Below are positions 9,110 through 15,788 of a DNA stretch of 62,156 bases, in pieces. Position 1 is the first letter of the stretch, and each line of letters begins with the position of its first letter. Source of the stretch: Corynebacterium lipophiloflavum DSM 44291 (GTDB taxonomy: Bacteria > Actinomycetota > Actinomycetes > Mycobacteriales > Mycobacteriaceae). Where the stretch lies: NCBI RefSeq assembly GCF_000159635.1, contig NZ_GG667200.1, forward strand, positions 1-62,156, given 5' to 3'. A program made the translations under genes and the position numbers. The notes beneath the pieces are model-generated. The model made no database searches and had not been told where the DNA came from. It saw nothing but the letters and a program-made list of their open reading frames with translations.

Positions 9110-9366
9110 TTATCCACAGGGGCTGTGCACAACGTCGGCGTCGTTCAGGTCGGGATCCACACGCAGGACAAATGCTTGTGGACAACGTGTGGATAGCCAC
9201 CTCCCCCTCCTGCAGGTTTATCTCAAAACACTAGGTCACCTGATATATATGCACGATCGTGCGGGAGCGTGCCAATAGTGGATAACCCGCCCACCTGCTG
9301 GTTTGACAGGGCGTCGACAAGCAGCTAATTCCGCCGAGACTACTGCGGACCCGCCCCTTATCCACA
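9110..9366. promoter_or_regulatory. cluster of DnaA-box-like 9-mers upstream of dnaB
   Basis: The 456-bp gap between dnaB and the alcohol dehydrogenase remnant holds two perfect TTATCCACA boxes (9110-9118 and 9358-9366) and single-mismatch relatives TGTGCACAA (about 9124), TGTGGACAA (9177-9185), TGTGGATAG (9188-9196) and AGTGGATAA (9277-9285). A perfect palindrome GCACGATCGTGC (9251-9262) sits beside TGATATATAT. No gene is visible here. The arrangement fits DnaA binding at the dnaB promoter; it is not the usual dnaA-dnaN origin. Confidence 0.6.
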
Positions 9367-9433
9367 GGCCTGCAGGTTGAAGCGGGCGTTAATGAAAGCC
9401 GCTTTCACCTGGGTTTTTTCAATACGGTTGGGA

Positions 9434-9455
9434 GTGTGCAAATCATTTTGTACAC
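9434..9455. promoter_or_regulatory. imperfect inverted repeat before adh
   Basis: GTGTGCAAAT and TTTTGTACAC form an inverted repeat matching at 8 of 10 positions, ending 21 bp before the ATG of the alcohol dehydrogenase remnant. Could be a repressor site; no cognate regulator adjoins it. Confidence 0.35.
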
Positions 9456-9476
9456 AAACAAAGATGGGAGTTAGAC

Positions 9477-10524
9477 ATGAAAGCCGTCCGCCACATCGGA
9501 TACCACACGTTCCCCGAAATCAAAGACGTGGACAAACCCACCCCGGGTCCCGGAGAGGTCCTCTTGAAAGTAGCCGGCGCGGGTGCGTGCCACTCGGACG
9601 TCGCCATCTTCCACGAGTTCGACGAGGGCCTGAATCCGCAAATGGATCCCGAGTTCACCCTCGGGCACGAAAATACGGGCTGGGCTGAGGATCTCGGTGA
9701 GGGAGTTTCCGGCATCGAGCCCGGTGCCGCATACCTCGTTTACGGCCCCGTCGGTTGTGGTATCTGCCGCGCCTGCACCCGCGGCCAGGATACCTACTGC
9801 GAGAATGCCACCGAAATGGACTATGCCGGAATCGGCCTTGGGCGCGATGGAGGCATGGCCGAGTACGTCGTCGTCCCGGCGCGCAACCTCGTGCCACTCG
9901 GCGATGCCGACCCCATCAACGCCGCCCCGCTTGCCGACGCCGCGCTGACGCCCTACCACGCCATCAAACTTGCTCTTCCCAAGCTCAACGCGGTGGCAAG
10001 TACGCGCTCGTCATCGGGCTCGGCGGGCTGGGCCTGATCGGTGTGCAAATCCTGAAAGCACTGACCGCGCCACCATCATCGCCACCGACATGAAGGAAGA
10101 CGCGATGGCGCAGGCCGAGGAGCTCGGCGCGATCACCGTGCCCGGCGGTGAAGGCCAGGTCGAGCGGATCCGCGAGATTACGGGCGGTAAAGGTGTCAAT
10201 GCGGCGTTCGACTTCGTCGGCGTCGGTGCAACCGTGACCACAGCGATGCGCTCCGTGGCCCGCCAGGGTCGCGTCACCATCGTCGGCATCGGCAATTTGT
10301 CGCCCTATGAGTGGGCGTTTTTGAGCACGCCCTACGAAGCGGAGCTGGTCAACACCTACTGGGGAACCGTCGAGGAACTCCACGAGGTCGTCGACATGTA
10401 CAAAGCGGGCCAGATTGTGCCGCAGGTAACCACCTACCCGCTGGACCGGGCGCTCGAGGCCTACCAGGCGCTGGTGGACGGCGAGATCTCCGGACGCGCG
10501 GTAGTCGTCCCGCACCCCGCGTAG
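9477..10524 (+). pseudogene. zinc alcohol dehydrogenase, two frameshifts
   Basis: Encodes a medium-chain Zn-dependent alcohol dehydrogenase spread over three frames. Frame 1 (to about 9992) has the catalytic-zinc residues in GACHSD and GHENTG and the structural-zinc cluster GCGICRACTRGQDTYC. Frame 2 gives GKYALVIGLGGLGLIGVQIL, the NAD-binding GxGGLG loop. Frame 3 gives ATIIATDMKEDAMAQAEELG to the end. The shifts, each explained by one missing base, fall near 9990-9996 and 10065-10071. All domains and active-site residues are otherwise intact, so this may be a recent pseudogene or two base-calling errors in GC-rich tracts. Confidence 0.82.
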
Positions 10525-10539
10525 AGCACACGCTCTACA

Positions 10540-11247
10540 ATGGGCGCCATGTTCGTGGACAAGGTGCGTGTCGCCAGCAATCCTGGCGGCTACCTGTCCA
10601 CCCTCGCGGTCGTTCGCTCGCTAATCGACGCCCCCGTGCAGCTCACCTCCCCAATTACCATCTTTACCGGTGACAACGGTGCCGGGAAATCCACCCTCAT
10701 CGAGGCGATCGCGGTAGCGGTTGGCGCCAACCCGGAGGGCGGGTCACGCAACGCGCGGTTTTCCACGGTGGCAACCTCCGTCTCTTCCCTCTGGCGGCAC
10801 CTGGTGATCACCCGGTCGCTCAACCCGAAAGACGTCTACTTCTTGCGCGGGGAGACCTACGCGCAGCTCGCCGACTATCATGCATCGCTAGCCCTCGACC
10901 CGCTCGCGCACATCACGCGGCTGAGCCACGGGCAAGGGTTGATGCACATCTTTCGCGAGCGCTGCGGCCCGGATTCGCTGCTGATCCTCGACGAGCCGGA
11001 GGACGGGCTTTCCATGTTCGCCCAACTCGAGCTGCTCGGCATCATGTACCACCTCGCCGCCACGGGCGCGCAGATCATCATGTCCACCCACTCGCCCGTG
11101 CTGCTCGGGATTCCGGGCGCGAACCTGCGTGAAGTCGGCCCCGAGGGTATCACCTCAGTCGTATTCGATGAGACCGAGTCCGTGCGCGCGTGGGAGGAAT
11201 TCATCACCGACCCCGTGGGCACGGCGCAGTTTATGGTGCAGCCATGA
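10540..11247 (+). CDS. compact AAA/ABC-type ATPase, first of a pair
   Basis: A 235-aa stand-alone ATPase with Walker A GDNGAGKSTLIEA near residues 44-56, signature-like LSHGQG, Walker B LLILDEPEDGLS and the H-loop STHSPVLL. It resembles the small predicted ATPases of the COG3910 type: an ABC-like nucleotide-binding fold with no membrane or nuclease domain. ATG 10549 is an alternative start; neither has a clear ribosome site, and a GTAGAG...CTCTAC hairpin lies just upstream. It overlaps its paralogue by 4 bp (ATGA), so the two are translationally coupled. Function not known. Confidence 0.85.
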   Translation: MGAMFVDKVRVASNPGGYLSTLAVVRSLIDAPVQLTSPITIFTGDNGAGKSTLIEAIAVAVGANPEGGSRNARFSTVATSVSSLWRHLVITRSLNPKDVYFLRGETYAQLADYHASLALDPLAHITRLSHGQGLMHIFRERCGPDSLLILDEPEDGLSMFAQLELLGIMYHLAATGAQIIMSTHSPVLLGIPGANLREVGPEGITSVVFDETESVRAWEEFITDPVGTAQFMVQP

Positions 11248-11963
11248 CCGCCGGCCCCTTTATCCAGGCCCTGTGCATGCGCGCGGAACCGGTGGCGCAG
11301 CCGTGGCTATTCGACGTTCCCGCGGTCAAACACCTGCGCGAGCTCGGGCGACTCGAGCTCGCCCAGCCCGTCACGGTGATCACCGGCGACAACGGCGTGG
11401 GCAAATCGACGCTGCTCAACGCGATTGCGCGCGGGTACGGCTATTCTGTCATCGGTGGCACGTACGGCAACGGCGCACCCGGTCCGCGAGATCCGCTCTA
11501 CCGCGCCGTGCGCCTCGAGTGCTCGGTGCGGCCCAAACAGGGATACTTTCTGCGCGGGGATACGCACTTCGGGCAAGCGACCAGACTGGGCAACGACGGG
11601 CCAGGGTTGAAGAACCTGCACCACATGTCACACGGAGAATCAATCCTTGAAATGGTCGAAGCCTTCATCCCGGACGGCGTGTACCTGCTTGACGAGCCCG
11701 AGGCTGGCTTGTCCGCCGTGCGCCAGCTCGCGCTTTTGTCCCACCTTCACTCGCTCGCGGAACAGGGCGCGCAGATAGTCGTGGTCACCCACTCACCCAT
11801 CCTGCTGGCAATCCCGGGCGCGCACCTGATCGAGATCAAGCACGACGAACTTGTCGACGGCGCCGAGCTCGAACGCACCGACGCGCTGCGCGCCATGCGC
11901 GATTGGCTAGCGGACCCGGTCGGTGTGGCCCAGTTCATGATTGACGTCACGGCGGCGTCGTAA
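11244..11963 (+). CDS. compact AAA/ABC-type ATPase, second of a pair
   Basis: A 239-aa paralogue of the preceding gene, starting at ATG 11244 inside the upstream stop (ATGA). Walker A TGDNGVGKSTLLNA, signature MSHGES, Walker B YLLDEPEAGLS, and THSPILLAIPGA match the first copy position for position, and both end in DPVG-AQFM. The two proteins have clearly diverged, so they could form a heterodimer with composite ATP sites, as ABC domains do. A strong terminator follows, making a two-gene operon with no partner gene. Confidence 0.87.
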   Translation: MTAGPFIQALCMRAEPVAQPWLFDVPAVKHLRELGRLELAQPVTVITGDNGVGKSTLLNAIARGYGYSVIGGTYGNGAPGPRDPLYRAVRLECSVRPKQGYFLRGDTHFGQATRLGNDGPGLKNLHHMSHGESILEMVEAFIPDGVYLLDEPEAGLSAVRQLALLSHLHSLAEQGAQIVVVTHSPILLAIPGAHLIEIKHDELVDGAELERTDALRAMRDWLADPVGVAQFMIDVTAAS

Positions 11964-11970
11964 AGCAAGA

Positions 11971-12009
11971 AAGCGCGGGCCCCACTCCTCACAAGTGGGG
12001 CCCGCGCTT
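11971..12009. terminator. strong bidirectional terminator
   Basis: A perfect 16-bp stem (AAGCGCGGGCCCCACT and its complement) with a 7-nt loop lies between the ATPase pair and the convergent rplI operon. The tract after the stem is short (TTAAAA), but the stem is very stable. Confidence 0.85.
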
Positions 12010-12064
12010 AAAATGCTGTTGTCGCTGGACCGCGAAAGCTGTGCGGTCGCCGTCAAGCTGCGTG

Positions 12065-12517
12065 CTAGGCGCTGACGACCTCGAAGTTCACCTTGCCCTC
12101 CACGTCATCGTGGAGTTTGACCTTGACCTGGTAGCCACCGGTCTTGGTAACAAGACCCTTCGGCACATCGATGCGGCGCTTGTCCAGGTCCGGTCCGCCG
12201 GCAGCCTTGACTGCATCGGCGATGTCAGCGGGCTGCACGGAGCCGAACAGTTTGCCGGCTTCGGAGGTGCGAACCTTGACCTGCACACCGGTGAGCTGGT
12301 CGAGGGTGTCGCGCAGCTCCTTCGCGTGGTCCAGGTCGCGCACCTGGCGGGCAGCCTGCGCGCGCTTGATGTCTTCAATCTGCTTCTCTGCACCGCGGGT
12401 GGCGGGGATCGCCAATCCGCGCGGAAGCAGGAAGTTGCGTCCGTAGCCGCCCTTGACCTCGACGATATCGCCGGGCTCGCCAAGCTTGTCAACGGCAGCG
12501 GTGAGGATCAGTTTCAT
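12065..12517 (-). CDS. rplI: 50S ribosomal protein L9
   Basis: A 150-aa bL9 of normal length. N-terminal rRNA-binding domain MKLILTAAVDKLGEPGDIVE with VKGGYGRNFLLPRGLA, a long connecting helix (about 42-75), and a C-terminal domain ending in KVNFEVVSA. Last gene of the rpsF-ssb-rplI unit. rpsR does not lie between ssb and rplI as it does in mycobacteria, which is the usual corynebacterial arrangement. Confidence 0.97.
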   Translation of the reverse strand: MKLILTAAVDKLGEPGDIVEVKGGYGRNFLLPRGLAIPATRGAEKQIEDIKRAQAARQVRDLDHAKELRDTLDQLTGVQVKVRTSEAGKLFGSVQPADIADAVKAAGGPDLDKRRIDVPKGLVTKTGGYQVKVKLHDDVEGKVNFEVVSA

Positions 12518-12573
12518 GAATCCTAACCTTCCTAGAGTTGAAAAATGGTGATGTGTAAACGGGGTTCAAGCGT

Positions 12574-13152
12574 TTAGAACGGGGGCTCGTCATCCATCCC
12601 GCCGAAGCCGCCGGCCGGCGGCGCGGAGTTCCACGGATCATTCTGCGGCTGCTGGTTGCCGCCCCGGTTGGCCGGAGCCTGCTGGCCGGGGTTCCCACCG
12701 GAGTACCCACCCTGGTTCCCGCCGCCGTAGCCGCCCTGGTTGCCTCCGCCCTGGTTGCCGCCGTAGCTTCCGGAGCCGCCCTCACGCGGTGTCCGGTTGA
12801 CGCTAGCTGTCGCGTACTTCAGGGAGGGGCCGACCTCGTCGACTTCGACTTCGAACACCGTGCGGTTCTCACCTTCGCGGGTTTGGTAGGAGCGTTGCTT
12901 CAGGCGGCCGTTGACAATCACGCGCATCCCCTTGCTCAGGGATTCCGCGACGTTCTCGGCGGCTTGGCGCCAGACGTTGCAGGTCAAGAACAGGGCTTCG
13001 CCGTCCTCCCACTGGTTGGTGTCACGGTTAAACGTGCGCGGGGTGGAGGCGATGCGGAAATTTGCCACTGCGGCACCGCTGGGGGTGAAACGCAGTTCCG
13101 GGTCGGCGACAAGGTTGCCGACAACGGTGATGGGGGTGTCTCCCTGTGCCAT
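12574..13152 (-). CDS. ssb: single-stranded DNA-binding protein
   Basis: A 192-aa SSB. OB fold at residues 1-115 ([20 protein letters not shown] ...), then a Gly/Asn/Gln/Tyr-rich disordered linker of repeated GGNQGGYGG units, and the acidic tip DDEPPF that docks partner proteins such as DnaB-associated and repair factors. Binds ssDNA as a tetramer during replication and repair. Co-transcribed with rpsF (54-bp gap) and rplI. Confidence 0.97.
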   Translation of the reverse strand: MAQGDTPITVVGNLVADPELRFTPSGAAVANFRIASTPRTFNRDTNQWEDGEALFLTCNVWRQAAENVAESLSKGMRVIVNGRLKQRSYQTREGENRTVFEVEVDEVGPSLKYATASVNRTPREGGSGSYGGNQGGGNQGGYGGGNQGGYSGGNPGQQAPANRGGNQQPQNDPWNSAPPAGGFGGMDDEPPF

Positions 13153-13206
13153 GTTCGTTGAGCCTTTCGAAGAAGTGGTCCGTTGTGGTAACGAGCCTAT
13201 CCGCTC

Positions 13207-13494
13207 TTACTTGTCGGTGCGGAGAACCTTGGTGCGGAGAACGCCTTCGTTCAGGTTCAGGACGCGGTCAAGCTCAGCGACGGTCTCTGCGGCGCAATCA
13301 AGGTTGATCACCGCGTAGATGCCCTCTTCCTTCTTGTTGATCGGGTAGGCAAGACGGCGCTTACCCCACACATCAACCTTCTCTACCGTGCCGTTGTCCT
13401 TGCGGACGGTCTCCAGGAACTTATCCAGGGACGGGGCAACGGTGCGTTCATCCTGCTGCGGATCGAGGATAATCATTACTTCGTAGTGACGCAC
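13207..13494 (-). CDS. rpsF: 30S ribosomal protein S6
   Basis: A 95-aa bS6 ([19 protein letters not shown] ... [12 protein letters not shown]). Start set at GTG 13494 because family members begin at the RHYE segment and a very strong AGGAGG lies 11 nt upstream; the in-frame ATG at 13503 is only 2 nt from that ribosome site. First gene of the rpsF-ssb-rplI operon. S6 binds 16S rRNA in the small-subunit platform. Confidence 0.95.
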   Translation of the reverse strand: MRHYEVMIILDPQQDERTVAPSLDKFLETVRKDNGTVEKVDVWGKRRLAYPINKKEEGIYAVINLDCAAETVAELDRVLNLNEGVLRTKVLRTDK

Positions 13495-13628
13495 GGACCT
13501 CATCACCTCCTATGGTCTGTTTATGGTTTCGGCCACCGCCGATTGGCGATGGCAGGAGGGTCGTTGCGTCAAGCAACCCCCCCAGCCTACAACATGCAGA
13601 TGGAGGGGCAAAATGCGTAGGGGCAACC

Positions 13629-14042
13629 CTAACGCTCGACGTCGGTCACCGTTCCATCGGGGAGGATGTCGATCTCGATGCCCTGGAACTTGATCTCGTA
13701 GTAACCATCGTCGTCGTAGTCGACCTCAACGCCTGCTTCGTTATTGTTCGCAGCCTGCAGAACACGCTCGACCTCGGCTTCAGTCACGCCCTCGTCGGCA
13801 AGTTCTTGGCGCGCCTCGTCCGTGTATCCGGACACAGACGCTGGGAGCTGCGCGGCCTGCTGCTCGGCGGCTTGGTTACCGCCAACCTCGGCCTGGGTGG
13901 CGGACGCCGGCGAGGAAACGACCTCGGTGGTCTGCTCCGGTGTCGCGGTCACGGTGACCGTTGAGTTCTCAGCGGGCGTGCCGCACGCAACGAGTGCTGC
14001 GGAAGCGAAGGTGGCAAGTGTTGCCGTGAAAGTGCGTTTCAT
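13629..14042 (-). CDS. secreted lipoprotein, PepSY-like C-terminus
   Basis: A 137-aa lipoprotein: signal MKRTFTATLATFASAAL with lipobox LVAC, then a Thr/Val/Ala/Gln-rich linker of about 50 residues and a small acidic domain (GVEVDYDDDGYYEIKFQGIE) reminiscent of PepSY repeats. Start ATG 14042 chosen because ATGAGGA precedes it and it gives a proper signal peptide. It follows the GT87 and small membrane genes on the same strand, in the envelope cluster upstream of rpsF. Function unknown; membrane-anchored on the outer face. Confidence 0.8.
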   Translation of the reverse strand: MKRTFTATLATFASAALVACGTPAENSTVTVTATPEQTTEVVSSPASATQAEVGGNQAAEQQAAQLPASVSGYTDEARQELADEGVTEAEVERVLQAANNNEAGVEVDYDDDGYYEIKFQGIEIDILPDGTVTDVER

Positions 14043-14097
14043 CGGTATCCTCATCTCAGTCGGGGGCACGTTCATCCACCCACTTTATGTATAAACT

Positions 14098-14295
14098 CTA
14101 AGAAATACCAGGATTCGGCGCGGCGACGAACACCGCGAGGATCACCGGAATGACGGTGACGAACACAAACGCGGCAATGCCGAGGCCCACCGCGAGCGGG
14201 GTGCGGCGGCCCTTGACCACAACTAGAAACGCCGCCGCTATCAGCGCGAAGCCGATAACGATGGAGGCGATACCCAGAAGAGTTGGCGTAGTCAC
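14098..14295 (-). CDS. small two-helix membrane protein
   Basis: A 65-aa protein with two hydrophobic helices (about residues 6-27 and 34-58) separated by KGRRTP. Start codon ATG overlaps the stop of the upstream GT87 gene by 4 bp, so it is translated with it. Probably an accessory subunit of the glycosyltransferase or envelope machinery; no recognised family. Confidence 0.75.
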   Translation of the reverse strand: MTTPTLLGIASIVIGFALIAAAFLVVVKGRRTPLAVGLGIAAFVFVTVIPVILAVFVAAPNPGIS

Positions 14296-15779
14296 GATGC
14301 CACCTTCTCACGGTCCCACTGCTCCGGGGTAGTCAACAACGGGTCATGGCCGTGGTGCGCCTCAAGGACCTTGTCTCCGCGCCGCCCCAGCATCTGCATG
14401 ACGACCAACACCATCATCGCGATAATGAGCCCATCGCGGGCGATGACGATGATGTTGACGAACTCCCCCGGCAGGCCCTTGTTGTCGGTGCCGAGCATAT
14501 GCCACATGAGGATTGGCCAGACCAGCATGTCCACCGTCATCCACGTTGCCAGTAACCGCCAGTGCGGCAAAGCGAGCACTGCGGGCACGACCAGCCACAG
14601 CGAGTATTGCGGGCTCCACACCTTGTTGAATAGTAGGAAGAACGCCACGGTGAGAAACAGGATCTGCGCCACGCGGGGATCGCGTGGCGCCAGTAACCCC
14701 AGCAATGCAGTGGCGAGACAGCCGGCGATGAAAAGCACCAGGGTCACGGTGTTGAGAATCACCGGGGCACCGTCTCCCGAATCAAACCCGGACCAGCCGA
14801 ACGCCCGTGAGGCGACGGCGTAGATGGTGGTCCACTCCCAGGAGCGCTCGGTATTGAGACGCTGGAACTCGCTCCAGGCATCGGGGTTGCGCAGGTACAC
14901 GGGCAGGTTCACCGCGACCCAGCTAACAACAGCCGCGGCGATCATCTTGGCCAGCGGCACCCATTGCCGCTTGCGTATCGCGAGCACAAGGTAAGCCCCG
15001 AGCACGAAGAGCGGCCATAGTTTGAACGCCGTGCCGAGCCCGATCAAGGCTCCCGCCAGCCAGAACTTCTCGTTGCGGGCGGCGAGCAGCGCCGCAACGA
15101 GGAAAAAGATCGAGGGAATGTCCCAGTTGGTAAACGCGTGCATAATCACCAGCGGGGAAGCGACGACCAGGAGGGTGTCCCACACCCGGTTGCCGGCCAA
15201 CTCCGCAACCATGCGGGCGGTGGCAACCCATATCACCGCCATCACCAGTGCCGTGAGGTAGAAGTACCAGCCCGCCTCGGGAAGCACCCGATCCGCGAGG
15301 AAATAAGTGTTCCTGGCGACAAACCCCATGATGTTCTGAAAAATGCCGGCCAGGACGGGGTACTCCATGTATCGGGTCAGATCTCCCTCGGTCCAGGAAA
15401 AATCGTAGACGAACCCTGGCCGATCGAGGCCGCGCCCACCGTACAGGGGGACGATGTCGTTGTAGCAGAATGAGGTGTACTGGCGGTTGCCGCCCCAGTT
15501 GAGCTGGAGCACTCCGGAATCGTCCGGTCGCCCCCACGCGCAGTTCGCTTTCGCGAGCGCCGCGAAGCCGAGGAAGACCCAGGCGACCGCCACAATCGCG
15601 CGCAGTGGCGACCAGAACCGGGCGCGGCCCAGCGGCGCATGAGCACCCATCGGTCCGCCGAGAAACGTCACCCAGCCCCGGGCCAAGGGTTCACTGCGGC
15701 CGGGTTGAACCCGGTCATCGGGCAGCGGCCAGCGGCCCTGTGAACGCTTGCGGTTCTTGGTCTGCGTCTGCTGTCCCAC
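14292..15779 (-). CDS. polytopic GT87-family glycosyltransferase
   Basis: A 495-aa integral membrane protein of the GT87/DUF2029 type, the family of polyprenyl-phosphate-sugar-dependent mannosyl- and arabinofuranosyltransferases of mycolata. About ten hydrophobic segments; early extracytoplasmic loop with GRGLDRPGFVYDFSWTEGDL and MEYPVLAG, whose acidic residues suit a GT-C catalytic loop. Sits between ponA and rpsF, the same place as Rv0051 in Mycobacterium tuberculosis. Stop is 9 bp past the ponA stop side, so it is likely co-transcribed with ponA. Exact acceptor glycan unknown. Confidence 0.85.
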   Translation of the reverse strand: MGQQTQTKNRKRSQGRWPLPDDRVQPGRSEPLARGWVTFLGGPMGAHAPLGRARFWSPLRAIVAVAWVFLGFAALAKANCAWGRPDDSGVLQLNWGGNRQYTSFCYNDIVPLYGGRGLDRPGFVYDFSWTEGDLTRYMEYPVLAGIFQNIMGFVARNTYFLADRVLPEAGWYFYLTALVMAVIWVATARMVAELAGNRVWDTLLVVASPLVIMHAFTNWDIPSIFFLVAALLAARNEKFWLAGALIGLGTAFKLWPLFVLGAYLVLAIRKRQWVPLAKMIAAAVVSWVAVNLPVYLRNPDAWSEFQRLNTERSWEWTTIYAVASRAFGWSGFDSGDGAPVILNTVTLVLFIAGCLATALLGLLAPRDPRVAQILFLTVAFFLLFNKVWSPQYSLWLVVPAVLALPHWRLLATWMTVDMLVWPILMWHMLGTDNKGLPGEFVNIIVIARDGLIIAMMVLVVMQMLGRRGDKVLEAHHGHDPLLTTPEQWDREKVAS

Positions 15780-15788
15780 AGTGTGCCG

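Noticed and set aside
9021..9476. Chromosomal replication origin
   Set aside because: DnaA-box-like sites are present, but dnaA, dnaN and rpmH are absent and the gap flanks dnaB; a regulatory role is more economical.
13512..13628. Gene or riboswitch between the lipoprotein gene and rpsF
   Set aside because: Short gap with a C-run and no convincing stem set; probably just the rpsF promoter region.
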